From Coraliomargarita sinensis (GTDB taxonomy: Bacteria; Verrucomicrobiota; Verrucomicrobiia; Opitutales; Coraliomargaritaceae), in NCBI RefSeq assembly GCF_003185655.1, contig NZ_QHJQ01000003.1:62001-126000 (forward strand): DNA of 64,000 nt, read 5' to 3'. The notes under the pieces were generated by a model. That model did no database searches. It was not told where the DNA came from and was given only the letters and a program-made list of their open reading frames with translations. Positions 1 through 8,533 of the stretch are shown piece by piece. Position 1 is the first letter of the stretch, and every line of letters starts with the position of its first letter. A program made the translations under genes and the position numbers.

Positions 1-188
1 CGGTCATTCACCGGGACCATCTGGTGCTACTCTGAAACGACCACTTCCTGCAGTTCATCGAACAGAAAGTCGCACTCGTAAATCAGGAGTTTTGCGCACC
101 CGGGAACGCCTTCCGAGCGAAGCGACAAGACCGGTCGCGAAGCGAACCGGACCATCTCCTGATCTGCGAGAATTCAGGCAAGAGCCGC
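1..188. other. Window edge, no gene assigned
   Basis: No convincing coding region is visible here. The stretch is GC-rich and holds a small inverted repeat: ATCAGGAG near 81-88 faces CTCCTGAT near 172-179. Between these arms is a second palindromic core, CCGGT...ACCGG at about 132-151. The pattern resembles the REP-like intergenic palindromes seen elsewhere in the window, but only one copy is visible, so family membership is a guess. Confidence 0.4.
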
Positions 189-968
189 TCACCAACTCAC
201 CCGCAGGCCATCATAAGCGAGGTGAATGTTCTCCGGTAGGTCATTATCCGTGGCTTCGTGGTCGACCATATAGGTCATGTGCGTGAGGAAAGATAACGGA
301 GCTCCCATCTCGAGTGCAGTATCCTTGGCCTCATCAATCGTCATATGCGATGGATGCACCTTGGGCCGGAGACCGTCGAGTACCACAACATCCGAACCTT
401 CGGCGATCAACCGGGCCTCCTCCCCGACTTCCTTGCAGTCCGTGTAATAGGTCAATTTCTTGCCCGTTTCCACCTCGGTAAACACCAACCCGAGCACCTG
501 AACCGAGCCGTGCGGTAGATAGACCGATTCGACAGTACCCCCGGGAAGTTCGAGACATTCCGGCATCAACTCGGTTTTGAATGCAGGATATCCTTTGGCC
601 ACCGGCTTCTCCATCATGGCGTAGGGGTAGATCGCCTTGATCCGCTCGATCCCCTCCTCACTGCTGTAGACGGGAAGCGCCACCCCGCCCTTCAAATCGC
701 AAAACCGGCGCAGGTCATCCATCCCCAGAACATGATCGGCGTGCCCGTGAGTCAGAATGAAGGTATCGATCTGCTCGATTCCGTTTCGAATACATTGCAT
801 TCGAAATTCCGGGGCAGCGTCGACCTGTATGTGGTGCCCGCCCATCTCGACATGAATGGATGTTCGGGTCCGCCAGTTCTTCGGGTTTTCCATATCACAA
901 CCGGAATCGGGCTGCGCGATCATGGGAACGCCCTGAGATGTGCCTGTACCTAGAAATATGACTTCCAT
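189..968 (-). CDS. MBL-fold metallo-hydrolase (PhnP-like)
   Basis: A 259-residue metallo-beta-lactamase-fold hydrolase. It opens with the family-typical strand FLGTGTSQGVP. The dinuclear metal motif THGHADHVLGMDDLR lies near residues 73-87, and later metal-ligand histidines are plausible at PHGS and in the C-terminal LTHMTY segment. This arrangement matches the PhnP/RNase Z-like branch, whose members hydrolyse phosphodiesters such as cyclic phosphates. There is no signal peptide, so it is expected in the cytoplasm. There are no phosphonate genes next to it, so a specific PhnP role is not supported. The ATG start at 968 coincides with the beginning of the conserved domain. It lies downstream of, and in the same orientation as, an EEP-family hydrolase. 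Confidence 0.9.
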   Translation of the reverse strand: MEVIFLGTGTSQGVPMIAQPDSGCDMENPKNWRTRTSIHVEMGGHHIQVDAAPEFRMQCIRNGIEQIDTFILTHGHADHVLGMDDLRRFCDLKGGVALPVYSSEEGIERIKAIYPYAMMEKPVAKGYPAFKTELMPECLELPGGTVESVYLPHGSVQVLGLVFTEVETGKKLTYYTDCKEVGEEARLIAEGSDVVVLDGLRPKVHPSHMTIDEAKDTALEMGAPLSFLTHMTYMVDHEATDNDLPENIHLAYDGLRVSW

Positions 969-1038
969 TGCCGCTCAGATTGCGGGCACTCACATGACTG
1001 GCAATACCGTATCCAAGAGATACCGTTCACCAACAGCC

Positions 1039-1938
1039 CTACTCCATCAAATCCCCCCACACCATTCGATGGTCGCTGCCATTCAACGAACCGGGCAAAT
1101 CGACAATCGTCCCCTTCCCGTTCCGGATGAGCGGGAACATTTTCGGCGATGCCACGAATCCATCCACGAGCGAATACTGCCCCCGTCTTTCGAAGTAGTA
1201 GGTCCAGACTTCACCGCGACTGTCCGCCGCCGGAACCAGACGACCGATCTCGAGATCGCCCCGGTGGTAAAAACGCCGCAGCGTGGAACTGGCGGGGTGA
1301 TCGTTGAAGTCGCCAGCCACCAGGAAGCGGTCCACCCCGAGATCGAAGGTCCGCTCAATGATCCGGTTCCGGCAGGCCCCGGCTTCGCGGGTCCGGCGCA
1401 TCTGCGATTCGGGGTCCTTCTTGTTGTTGGTGTACTTGCTCTTCAAGTGAACCACAAACAGCTTGAAGACCCCACCGTCCCCCAGTTCAAAACTCACTTC
1501 CAGCATACCGCGTTTCACCCGTTCGCGCCCTTCGAAGTATTTGAAATCAAGGTCCGTATGCTTCACGACCTCGACGGGTGGGTGCTTTGAAAGGACAGCG
1601 AGATGGCGGACGGGGTCCGGACCGTCCAAGTGCATGCTGTACCGGTAGTTTAAGCCCTCGCTGGCGAGGTCTGTCCTCAACTCTTCAAGAAAACCGGGCG
1701 CCCCCACTTCCTGAAGCGCCAGAACATCCGGGGCGCTTCGGAGAATCACCTCTCGGACCGCCGTTTTTTCACTTTCCGGCTTGGGATAGTCGGGGCGCCA
1801 GCGGTCGGCCACCCGTCGATCCATCACCAGATAATTATCCAGATTGTAAGTCGCTACCCTGAACCCGGCCGAGAGATCCGCGGCCCACAGGCAAGCCGCG
1901 AATCCTGCAACAACAAGGTATCGGACGACGGTGCGCAC
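1039..1938 (-). CDS. Secreted endonuclease/exonuclease/phosphatase family protein
   Basis: A 299-residue EEP-superfamily (DNase I-like) metal-dependent phosphoesterase. The N-terminus is a plausible Sec signal peptide (residues 1-19, ending near WAADLSA), so the protein is probably periplasmic or secreted. Superfamily motifs appear in order: TYNLDNYL, LALQEVG, the VVHLKSK strand, GDFNDHP with the catalytic Asp/Asn pair, and C-terminal GSDHRMVW with the general-acid-base His. Members act on nucleic acids, phosphoinositides or other phosphodiesters, and the substrate cannot be told from sequence. The start is a GTG at 1938. It lies 16 bases beyond the M48 protease stop, so the two are probably co-transcribed. 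Confidence 0.9.
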   Translation of the reverse strand: MRTVVRYLVVAGFAACLWAADLSAGFRVATYNLDNYLVMDRRVADRWRPDYPKPESEKTAVREVILRSAPDVLALQEVGAPGFLEELRTDLASEGLNYRYSMHLDGPDPVRHLAVLSKHPPVEVVKHTDLDFKYFEGRERVKRGMLEVSFELGDGGVFKLFVVHLKSKYTNNKKDPESQMRRTREAGACRNRIIERTFDLGVDRFLVAGDFNDHPASSTLRRFYHRGDLEIGRLVPAADSRGEVWTYYFERRGQYSLVDGFVASPKMFPLIRNGKGTIVDLPGSLNGSDHRMVWGDLME

Positions 1939-1954
1939 GGACTGGAGCTGCTAG

Positions 1955-3226
1955 CTACGACTCCCGGAGCGCCTCTTCCCGCTCCACCAGCGTCGGGTGC
2001 GAATAGTGAAAGTTACTGTAAAGCGGATGCGGGGTTAAGTTGCTGAGGTTTTCCTTGTGCAGTTTCCGCAACGCCTGAGAGAGAGGCTCACAGCTCCCCA
2101 TCGCCTCGCGGGCAAACGCATCCGCCTCGTACTCATGCTTGCGGGACCATCGACTGCTCAGCGGCGAGAGCCAGAAGGTCACCAGGCCACTCAGCATCAT
2201 GAAGAGTAACAGGACCGGGACGAGCTGATCGTGGGTCGACGGGTCGAAATAAAACGCGTCGGTAAACCAGGCGGCCCCTTCCAACCAGCCGAGCACCGCG
2301 AACATGGCCAGAGAGCTGAGCGCCGAAAGCACGATCATTTTGGGGATGTGCCCGAGCTTGTAATGACCGATCTCATGGGCCAGCACCGCCTCCAGTTGCT
2401 CGGGGTTCATTTGCTCGATCAATGTATCAAAGAGAACAATCCGGCGGAAACGACCGAAGCCGGCAAAAAAAGCGTTCGAATGTCCGGAACGTTTACTGCC
2501 ATCCATGACCAGGATGGTTTGAGCCTTAAACCCGGTGCGGTCGGCCAGGGCAAAAAGTCGTGTCTTCAAATCACCCTCCTCCATCGGCTCCATTTTGTTG
2601 AACAGGGGCATAATGAACATGGGGTAAGCCACAACCATAACGAGTTGGAAGGCAAAGAAGACCAGAAAGCCCCAGAGCCACCACAGCGGACCGGCCGCAC
2701 CCACAAGAAAAATCAGGAGCGCCAGAAGCGGGTAGCCGATCACGAACCCGACGAGCAGCCCCTTGATCTTATCGACGAACCAAAGCTGCTTGGTGCTCTT
2801 GTTAAAGCCGAAGCGCTCTTCCAATTTGAACGTGTGCCACCAGTCGAAAGGTAATCCCGGCAGACTCAGCACGATACCCGTCAAAAAAAGCACCAGTGCT
2901 TGCCCCCAGAGACCGTAGCCGAACCATTCACTGAATAAGCTGTAGATGCCGGCCAGCAGGCCGCTCAGGAGAACGACCGCCAGAATAATGGCATCGTAGA
3001 TGTCATTAATGATGCCAAAACGGGTCTTGGCCTCCGTGTAATCGACCGACTTTTGATATTCGGGGAGATCGATAAAGTCCTTAAAGGGCTCGGGCACCTC
3101 GTCGGCATGTGCTTTCACATGCCGGAGGTTCAGGCAATCAAGCACGATCCCCGCAACCAGTTTCAGGATCAGCAGCAGGACGAATGCGATCAGAACTGTG
3201 TTCATCAAAAAACTCAGTTCAGACAA
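1955..3226 (-). CDS. M48 family zinc metallopeptidase (Ste24/CAAX protease-like)
   Basis: A 423-residue integral-membrane zinc protease of the M48A (Ste24) type. Several hydrophobic segments precede the catalytic helix, which holds HEIGH at residues 284-288 (His284, Glu285, His288). The third zinc ligand is expected in EYEADA at about 365-370. The N-terminal half carries the Ste24-typical [18 protein letters not shown] stretch, a conserved membrane/chamber segment, rather than the shorter HtpX architecture. In eukaryotes this family cleaves prenylated CAAX proteins. In bacteria it is thought to degrade or process membrane proteins, and the substrates are unknown. It directly follows the RRM gene with no gap. 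Confidence 0.93.
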   Translation of the reverse strand: MSELSFLMNTVLIAFVLLLILKLVAGIVLDCLNLRHVKAHADEVPEPFKDFIDLPEYQKSVDYTEAKTRFGIINDIYDAIILAVVLLSGLLAGIYSLFSEWFGYGLWGQALVLFLTGIVLSLPGLPFDWWHTFKLEERFGFNKSTKQLWFVDKIKGLLVGFVIGYPLLALLIFLVGAAGPLWWLWGFLVFFAFQLVMVVAYPMFIMPLFNKMEPMEEGDLKTRLFALADRTGFKAQTILVMDGSKRSGHSNAFFAGFGRFRRIVLFDTLIEQMNPEQLEAVLAHEIGHYKLGHIPKMIVLSALSSLAMFAVLGWLEGAAWFTDAFYFDPSTHDQLVPVLLLFMMLSGLVTFWLSPLSSRWSRKHEYEADAFAREAMGSCEPLSQALRKLHKENLSNLTPHPLYSNFHYSHPTLVEREEALRES

Positions 3227-3496
3227 TTATCCGTCTTTCGAGTCGCTGTCGCGCTCCTTGGCCACATTGACCTTCAAGGCGCGGCCGCCGACTTCCTGAC
3301 CATTCAATTGGCGAATCGCCTCTTCGCCTTCGGCTTCGCTGGACATGGTGACGAAACCAAAGCCACGCGGGCGTCCTCCACCGGGGCGTGTCACGATAAT
3401 CGCGTCTTCCACTGTGCCGGTCTCGGAGAAAATTTCGCGGAGATCGTCACCTGTGGCATCGAAAGATAAGTTACCTACATAAAGTCGTACTGACAT
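3227..3496 (-). CDS. RNA-binding protein, single RRM domain
   Basis: An 89-residue protein that is essentially one RNA-recognition motif. RNP2 is LYVGNL at residues 4-9 and RNP1 is RGFGFVTM in the middle, with the alpha/beta spacing of bacterial Rbp proteins. The C-terminal tail is short and charged. Proteins of this type bind single-stranded RNA in the cytoplasm and often accumulate in the cold. The ATG at 3496 was chosen because the RRM begins immediately. The open frame extends upstream but reads as non-family sequence there. No clear Shine-Dalgarno is visible, and the roughly 100 bases before the divergent ABC gene could serve as a regulated leader. Confidence 0.93.
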   Translation of the reverse strand: MSVRLYVGNLSFDATGDDLREIFSETGTVEDAIIVTRPGGGRPRGFGFVTMSSEAEGEEAIRQLNGQEVGGRALKVNVAKERDSDSKDG

Positions 3497-3646
3497 AAGT
3501 TGAATGGATAATGGCTGATAAATAATGGCGAATGAAGGAAAATCAAGGAAGTGGCTGACCTCTCCCGCTGACAACCTTAATTTTCTTTTACGATTTGCTA
3601 ATTGTCCGGACCAACACTTTGGTCCTCCCATTCGAACCAAATTCCA

Positions 3647-5413
3647 GTGAGTAAGAAGAAAAAAGTTAAAAATAGCACGATCCGTCGCGTTTCCGCCTAT
3701 CTGTTCCGCTACAAGGGGCTCTTCTGGCTGACCATCGGTTTAGCCGCGAGCATGGCAGCAATGGAAATCGCGGTGCCTATCGCCATCCAGCGCATTTTTG
3801 ACGGGCTGAAGGAAACCAATGCCCTTGAAGGTCTACTTTATGGCGTTGGGCTTATCACACTACTTTATCTGGGCAGTGAAATCTTCAACAGCCTGCGTAT
3901 ACGAGTTAACAATACCCTCGAACAGCGTGTCCTTTTGGAAATGCGCCGCGACTTGCACAGCAAACTGTTGCGTCTGCCGGTTTCCTTTTATGATCAACGC
4001 AAGAGCGGCGAAATCTCCTCGCGAGTGATCGAAGACGTCGCCGCTGTCGAGCGCGCGCTTCTGGACGGGACGGAACAGGGTACCGGAGCTATCCTTCGTA
4101 TTGTCGGTATTACCACCGTTCTGTTCTATATGCAGCCCTTCCTCGCTTGGTTTGTCTTTTTGCCCGTGCCCATCCTTCTGATTGTGGGCATCTTTTATTC
4201 GAAGCGCTCGCGTAAAATCTGGAAGGGAGTGCGAGAAAGTGCAGGCGATCTCAATAGCCTACTGGTGGAAGATATTCAGGGGAACCGCCTTATCCAGACC
4301 TTCGGCCTGCAAGACCGGGAATCCGCCCGGTTTGAAGAACGGGCGGAGGATCTACGTTCGAAAACCCTGCACGCGATGTACCGGTGGTCGATCTACAGCC
4401 CCGCCACCTCTCTGGTAACCAAACTGGGATTCCTCAGCATAGTCGGCGTGGGCGGTTACCTCGTGCTACAAAATACGGCAGATTTTACCATGGGTAAGCT
4501 GATCGCCTTTTTTATTCTGGCCAACATGCTCTACCAGCCCATTTCCCAACTACACGGGCTGAACCACCTGATCGCCGCCGGTCGCGCCTCCGGTGAGCGC
4601 GTCTTCGAGATATTGGATGCGGAAATCGCGGTCGACGAACCCGCCCAGCCGGAACCGCTCCCTTCCGGCCCCATCGAAGTCGCATTTGAGAAGGTTCGCT
4701 TCGAATATCCCGGCCGCCCGGCGGTTCTGGACAATTTCGAGCTCACTTTGGAGGCCAACAAAGTCACGGCTCTCGTCGGTCACACCGGTGCGGGCAAATC
4801 AACCGTGGCGAATTTGGCCATGCGCACACACGATGTCAGTGAAGGCACGGTCAAACTCTCCGGCGTGGATATCCGTAAACTCAGCCTGGGCGAGCTCCAC
4901 GACAAAGTCGGCCATGTGGCACAGGATCCCTTCCTCTTCGAAGGCACCGTGCGCGACAACATGACTCTTGCCAAGGCCGATGCCAGTGAAGCGGAAGTGC
5001 TCCATGCACTGGAGAAGGCCTGTGCCCTCGACTTTGTCGAAGCGCTCCCCGATGGACTCGACACCAATATCGGCGAAAAAGGCATCCGGCTCAGCCAGGG
5101 GGAGAAGCAACGACTGACCATCGCCCGTGTTCTCCTCAAGAATCCGCCGCTTGTCATTCTGGACGAAGCCACCGCCAGCGTGGACACGATTACCGAGCGC
5201 AAGATTCAGGAGGCCCTGGAACACCTGATGGAAGAAAGAACGGTGCTCATTATTGCCCACCGCCTCTCCACGGTGCACCGTGCCGATAAAATTGTGGTGA
5301 TGGAAGGTGGTCAGATCATCGAATCCGGGGACCATAATAAACTTCTTGAACAAAAAGGGCATTACGCCGATTTATGGCGCCATCAAAGTGATCTCATCCC
5401 AGAATATGCCTAA
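3647..5413 (+). CDS. ABC exporter, fused permease and ATPase (MsbA/lipid-flippase type)
   Basis: A half-size ABC transporter of about 588 residues, with an N-terminal six-helix type IV exporter domain followed by the nucleotide-binding domain. The ATPase has Walker A GHTGAGKST, the signature LSQGEKQRL, Walker B LVILDEATASVD and the H-loop IIAHRLS. It should work as a homodimer in the inner membrane. The fold is that of lipid-A flippases and multidrug exporters, and sequence alone does not choose between them. The GTG at 3647 is preferred because SKKKKVKN follows as a cytoplasmic basic lead. An in-frame TTG at 3602 would add 15 residues with no family character. It is divergent from the RRM gene. 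Confidence 0.93.
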   Translation: MSKKKKVKNSTIRRVSAYLFRYKGLFWLTIGLAASMAAMEIAVPIAIQRIFDGLKETNALEGLLYGVGLITLLYLGSEIFNSLRIRVNNTLEQRVLLEMRRDLHSKLLRLPVSFYDQRKSGEISSRVIEDVAAVERALLDGTEQGTGAILRIVGITTVLFYMQPFLAWFVFLPVPILLIVGIFYSKRSRKIWKGVRESAGDLNSLLVEDIQGNRLIQTFGLQDRESARFEERAEDLRSKTLHAMYRWSIYSPATSLVTKLGFLSIVGVGGYLVLQNTADFTMGKLIAFFILANMLYQPISQLHGLNHLIAAGRASGERVFEILDAEIAVDEPAQPEPLPSGPIEVAFEKVRFEYPGRPAVLDNFELTLEANKVTALVGHTGAGKSTVANLAMRTHDVSEGTVKLSGVDIRKLSLGELHDKVGHVAQDPFLFEGTVRDNMTLAKADASEAEVLHALEKACALDFVEALPDGLDTNIGEKGIRLSQGEKQRLTIARVLLKNPPLVILDEATASVDTITERKIQEALEHLMEERTVLIIAHRLSTVHRADKIVVMEGGQIIESGDHNKLLEQKGHYADLWRHQSDLIPEYA

Positions 5414-5416
5414 AAG

Positions 5417-5478
5417 AAGCCTCTAAGCCAACGCTTTACACCTTGACGGTATTTTTCGCGGAGGCTTTATTTTTCTTT
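5417..5478 (+). terminator. Possible terminator after the ABC exporter
   Basis: AAGCCTC at 5417-5423 pairs with GAGGCTT at 5461-5467, followed by TATTTTTCTTT. The 37-base loop is long for an intrinsic terminator, so this is a weak call based on position and the T-rich tail. Confidence 0.35.
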
Positions 5479-5498
5479 CCAGCGGGTGCGGGCTTAGC

Positions 5499-5515
5499 CA
5501 GTATTTAGAATACTG
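5499..5515. promoter_or_regulatory. Small palindrome upstream of HPr gene
   Basis: CAGTATT and AATACTG form perfect 7-base arms around a 3-base centre, 44 bases before the HPr start codon. The placement would suit an operator or a short leader hairpin. No regulator is identified. Confidence 0.3.
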
Positions 5516-5558
5516 CTTGCACAATGGCCGATAATCCGTTTCTAGCAGCCAAAGATAC

Positions 5559-5864
5559 ATGACAGCATCAGAGACCAGTGACTCCAGCAACACCCTGCAC
5601 AAGGAACTTGTTGTACAAAATAAAATGGGCATCCATGCGCGCCCTGCCGCTATGATTGTGCGCGTGGCCAACACCTATTCCGGAGAAGTCTGGGTCGAAA
5701 AGGATGACGAGCAAGTCAACGGCAAGAGCATTATGGGCCTCATGATGCTGGCTGCCGGAAAAGGCTCGAAACTCAGGGTCAAAGCAGAAGGCCCCGCCGA
5801 TGAAGGCATGAAAATGCTGGAGGAAATGGCCGCCCTATTCGAGCGGCGCTTTGAGGAAGCTTGA
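5559..5864 (+). CDS. ptsH: HPr family phosphocarrier protein
   Basis: A 101-residue HPr. GIHARPA places the phosphorylatable active-site histidine at residue 26. The regulatory-serine region is NGKSIMGLMML with Ser57, matching the Ser46 site of Gram-positive HPr. The N-terminus is about 11 residues longer than classical HPr. No EI, EIIA or HPr kinase gene is in the window, so it cannot be said whether it serves sugar uptake or a regulatory phosphotransfer system. In bacteria that lack EII transporters, HPr and HPr kinase often have purely regulatory roles. The gene stands alone between an exporter and a large non-coding gap. Confidence 0.93.
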   Translation: MTASETSDSSNTLHKELVVQNKMGIHARPAAMIVRVANTYSGEVWVEKDDEQVNGKSIMGLMMLAAGKGSKLRVKAEGPADEGMKMLEEMAALFERRFEEA

Positions 5865-5919
5865 ATTGCGCTGAAGGCGTAGTTCGTACCAATTAACCAC
5901 TAGCCAGTTTTCTGATTTC

Positions 5920-5935
5920 TGAGCACCGGTGCTCA
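5920..5935. repeat. Perfect 16-bp palindrome
   Basis: TGAGCACCGGTGCTCA is fully self-complementary. It lies 56 bases after the HPr stop. With no loop and only an AT-rich (not T-run) tail, it fits a dimeric protein-binding site better than an intrinsic terminator. Confidence 0.6.
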
Positions 5936-6122
5936 ATTATTGCTTCAAGTGTTGTAAAATGGGGCCCTCTGGCCTCTGCCCAATGTAGCCGAGCCAGTCC
6001 TCTGGTTCCGTCGCTAATGGTTCTGACGCAGTACACTGCGAAATATTAAAAAAGCTTCAGAAGCTTAACACTGAAAACAGGATCACCGGAAACTGGAAAA
6101 CAACGCTTTTTGTTCTAAAAGC

Positions 6123-6157
6123 AAAAAAAAGCGCCGCTCCCTCTCGGGAACGACGCT
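6123..6157 (-). terminator. Rho-independent terminator of the MazG-like gene
   Basis: Read on the minus strand, AGCGTCGTTCCC (from 6157 to 6146) pairs with GGGAGCGGCGCT (6141 to 6130) through 12 pairs including two G-U wobbles. It closes a GAGA tetraloop and is followed by eight T residues (6130-6123). On the plus strand the two wobbles become C-A mismatches, which fixes the orientation. It lies about 135 bases after the stop of the pyrophosphohydrolase gene. Confidence 0.75.
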
Positions 6158-6292
6158 CAACAAACAACAAACTCTGAAACTACTGAATAAATGAGATTTG
6201 TATAGATAGACGCATCAGGGACGTCTGCGTTCAAAAAATCAGAAGTTTTTTTAAGTTTTTTTGCCCGAAATCAGATCCAGTTACATAAGTCC

Positions 6293-6658
6293 TTAAAGTT
6301 CAGTGTATTTATCACTACGCCCCCGCGCCTTCTCGACCGGATATTTTTCCGCATTTCGCTCCATTTTTGCTGAAATCGCAGCCGAGAGGTCAATTCCCGT
6401 CATATTGGCAAACTGAATGGCAAAAATCAGGACATCGGCAATCTCCTCCTCGACCTTTGCCCGCAGTGTATCGTCCAGCAAATCGGCGCGAGACTGTTCT
6501 GGTGTCTGCCAGAGAAAGTGCTCCATGAGCTCAGCCGCCTCGGCAGCGATCGCCATGGAGAGGTTCTTGGGCGAGTGGAACTGCTCCCAATCCCGCTCCT
6601 TAGCAAAGGACAGCACTTTATCTTTAAAGTCTTGCAGGTTGGCAGCCTGATCATTCAT
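6293..6658 (-). CDS. MazG-like nucleotide pyrophosphohydrolase
   Basis: A 121-residue all-alpha NTP pyrophosphohydrolase of the MazG/RS21-C6 (dCTPase) group. Metal-binding residues follow the family pattern ExxE...ExxD: Glu40 and Glu43 in EAAELMEHF, then Glu72 and Asp75 in EEIADVLIF. Such enzymes hydrolyse (d)NTPs to monophosphate and pyrophosphate, cleaning modified or excess nucleotides from the cytoplasmic pool. The length matches single-domain members. The gene stands alone between the GntR-type regulator and a non-coding gap, with its own terminator downstream. Confidence 0.9.
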   Translation of the reverse strand: MNDQAANLQDFKDKVLSFAKERDWEQFHSPKNLSMAIAAEAAELMEHFLWQTPEQSRADLLDDTLRAKVEEEIADVLIFAIQFANMTGIDLSAAISAKMERNAEKYPVEKARGRSDKYTEL

Positions 6659-6770
6659 AGAAAACTGCTATATTTGGTAAGCTTGATTAGAACAAGGTCA
6701 AAGCTGGGGGGCAAGTCGACCCAAGCGACACCGGCGCGTTCAAACGACTCTCTGGCTCAAGAGCCAAACG

Positions 6771-7826
6771 CTAAGCCGTTGCGCCGCGAACAAAGCTGGC
6801 CTTGGTCATCCTCTGGCGGTGGTCATTCTTGCCCTGAGCCGCTTTGTTTACCCATCTGGCGACCTGCCGGGCGGTTGCCCGATGATCCCAATAAACGTGG
6901 GCGATGGGCGGATGGCACCACTTAAAGGCTGGATTGTAATCGGTGCAAATGAGGGCGATCTCGCCCGATTCCTCTTTTTTCACCCAGCCGAGGTAGTTTT
7001 GCAGGGTGAGAAAAAGCATCCAGTCGCCCACGAGGAAGGCGGTCGGCGGCGTGGCCCGGAAGAGTTGGTCCAGGCAGTCGTGAAACCCCTCGGGACTTTC
7101 CTCCCAATCCGGCAGATTATAGGCTCCGGTTTTAATTCCACTGGCTTCGAGCTGTTCAAGATAGATTTGCTCGACCGTACCGATTTTCGGCTTGCGCCGC
7201 TCTGCACGTACAAGAAAAACGATGCGGCGATGGCCCTGGGCGACCAAATGTTGGACCGCATCCCTGATGGCCTGTATCTTGTCCGGCCCGGTTCCGGCAA
7301 TCGGCACGTTCTTCATCCGGCCAAAAAGCGCTAGAGCCGGATACGGTGACTGAGCAAACCATTCAAGCACCGGCTTCGACCCCGCCTGAATGATCCATAA
7401 TTCCGCTGGATGGGACTCCACCATCCGGGCGACACGTCTGGGATCGTGGTTCAACTCAACCAGGCTCTTTGGCGCGAAACTGAGCGAGTGCCCGGATGCG
7501 AGAAGTTGGTGCCGCAACTCGGTAATGGATCGGTTGAGCGCATCCTCACGTTCGTAAAGGATGACAGACACACGAGCAGCACGCCCTTCAGGCGTTTTCG
7601 CTAAAGTGATTTTTCTTGGTTTACCCGCGCCCTGGGACATGACGAGCCCCTCATGCTCGAGCAATTTGAGAGCTTCCTCCGCCGTCGTGCGATGCACCCC
7701 GAACTCGGAGGCGATTGCTATGATGCCCGGCATCGTACTCTGCCAGCGGCCACTGGTAATTTCGTCACGCAAGTACAAAGCCACCTGCTCGGGGGCGGAT
7801 AAAAGTTTGAAGGGCTTACGGGACAT
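6771..7826 (-). CDS. GntR-type DNA-binding, LacI-type sensor transcriptional regulator
   Basis: A 351-residue regulator. Residues 1-75 form a GntR winged helix-turn-helix, recognisable from EQVALYLRDEITSGRW and FGVHRTTAEEALKLLEHEGLV. Residues of about 84-345 form a periplasmic-binding-protein-like sugar-sensing domain. The combination (GntR head, LacI/GalR body) is common in Opitutae-like genomes and usually controls carbohydrate genes. Candidate targets are the neighbouring GH20 and esterase remnant (inference). Its upstream region contains the palindrome GTAAA-CA-TTTAC at 7941-7952. The stop codon lies inside a sequence (6764-6788) resembling the REP-like units at about 49.7 kb. Confidence 0.9.
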   Translation of the reverse strand: MSRKPFKLLSAPEQVALYLRDEITSGRWQSTMPGIIAIASEFGVHRTTAEEALKLLEHEGLVMSQGAGKPRKITLAKTPEGRAARVSVILYEREDALNRSITELRHQLLASGHSLSFAPKSLVELNHDPRRVARMVESHPAELWIIQAGSKPVLEWFAQSPYPALALFGRMKNVPIAGTGPDKIQAIRDAVQHLVAQGHRRIVFLVRAERRKPKIGTVEQIYLEQLEASGIKTGAYNLPDWEESPEGFHDCLDQLFRATPPTAFLVGDWMLFLTLQNYLGWVKKEESGEIALICTDYNPAFKWCHPPIAHVYWDHRATARQVARWVNKAAQGKNDHRQRMTKASFVRGATA

Positions 7827-7860
7827 CTCGACTGGAGTACTATTTCAAGTAGGTAATTAA

Positions 7861-8210
7861 GCTACGATCAGAAAATGACTTAAACTTTTGTCGTCAACGG
7901 GCTCTGGCAGTAATTTCCCATGCCCTGGGTCGGAAGTATTGTAAACATTTACGCCGTAACGGCCCATAATACCAGTTTCAAAAAGGTTTGTCCTCGTATC
8001 GACCTTGCGAGACCCACTTTGAGTTCAGGTATCCAACTTGCACGTAGTGTGACTGCACTCGGACCCAATACCACCAGAAAAGGTAAGTTATAAGCGGTAT
8101 GGTCCATCCTCATAGACATGCGGTCGCATGTGTCGCAGAAGCACTGCACATGCATGATTTGCTGCTCAGCACGGAGCAGAAACGACAAAGATCATACTCT
8201 TCAACGCGGT
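7861..8210. other. Non-coding gap with small inverted repeats
   Basis: No convincing gene. Visible structure includes the dyad GTAAACATTTAC at 7941-7952 (operator-like), GCATGTG/CACATGC arms at 8126-8132 and 8147-8153, and CTGCTC/GAGCAG arms at 8162-8167 and 8174-8179. The latter two sit just beyond the 3' end of the esterase remnant and may be relics of whatever rearranged this locus. Confidence 0.45.
7941..7952. promoter_or_regulatory. Operator-like dyad upstream of the GntR/LacI-type regulator
   Basis: GTAAA and TTTAC arms are separated by two bases, about 115 bases before the regulator start. LacI-family sites often have this kind of short AT-rich dyad with a central spacer. Autoregulation is a possibility only. 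Confidence 0.25.
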
Positions 8211-8510
8211 CTAATTTTGCTTGATCAAGGCAATCGCTTCCTCGGCAAACCGCTTGCCGAGCGCCTTATAACCGGAGCCACGATAATGGAGTCCGCCACC
8301 CCCCACTCCGGGTTTGCCGCCGTTGAATTCATCGGTATCAACCCAGGCGCCTCTGGGATCGGACTCGGCGATTTCGACCTGAATCTCACGGATTTTTGTC
8401 CGGTGTGGGTACCTGGCATTGTCCATGTCGAAATCACTGATTCGTCCGAGGACGAAATTGATTTCCGAAATGGATGCCAAAGGCAGAACCTTGTTTGTCC
8501 TGGAAAACAA
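8211..8510 (-). pseudogene. C-terminal remnant of a sialate O-acetylesterase/SGNH-type carbohydrate esterase
   Basis: The roughly 99-codon frame begins at a TTG and resembles only the last part of a sialate O-acetylesterase-like (DUF303/CE6) enzyme. It has a segment SEINFVLGRISDFDMDN and a tail with LHYRGSGYKALGKRFAEEA. The LHY motif supplies the catalytic His block of SGNH-type esterases. The nucleophile block and the rest of the domain are missing, since intact proteins are several times longer. The upstream sequence to the GH20 stop is too short to hold them. I read it as a degraded gene end. It is flanked by inverted repeats on both sides. Confidence 0.65.
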
Positions 8511-8533
8511 AATTAAATAACGAACTTTGTAGC

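Larger units (their letters stand above)
5865..6292. other. Non-coding gap between HPr and MazG-like gene
   Basis: No open frame of interest is present. The gap holds a perfect 16-base palindrome at 5920-5935, a short inverted repeat AAGCTTC-A-GAAGCTT near 6052-6066, and a strong minus-strand terminator at 6123-6157. Near 6246-6262 is a pair of T-runs, with a similar pentameric context on each side. No known structured RNA was recognised, although the size and structure would allow a small RNA. Confidence 0.5.

Noticed and set aside
3602..3646. TTG start adding 15 residues to the ABC exporter
   Set aside because: The added residues have no family character and no ribosome site; the GTG at 3647 leads directly into the basic N-terminus.
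6246..6262. T-runs before the MazG-like stop as a terminator
   Set aside because: No hairpin precedes them on either strand; the real terminator for the minus-strand gene is at 6123-6157.
5865..6292. Possible tRNA, tmRNA or riboswitch
   Set aside because: No cloverleaf, CCA end or known riboswitch core was found; only palindromes and the minus-strand terminator are visible.
7949..8188. A 79-codon minus-strand frame in the gap after the GntR/LacI-type regulator
   Set aside because: No family features and no ribosome site; it covers inverted repeats.
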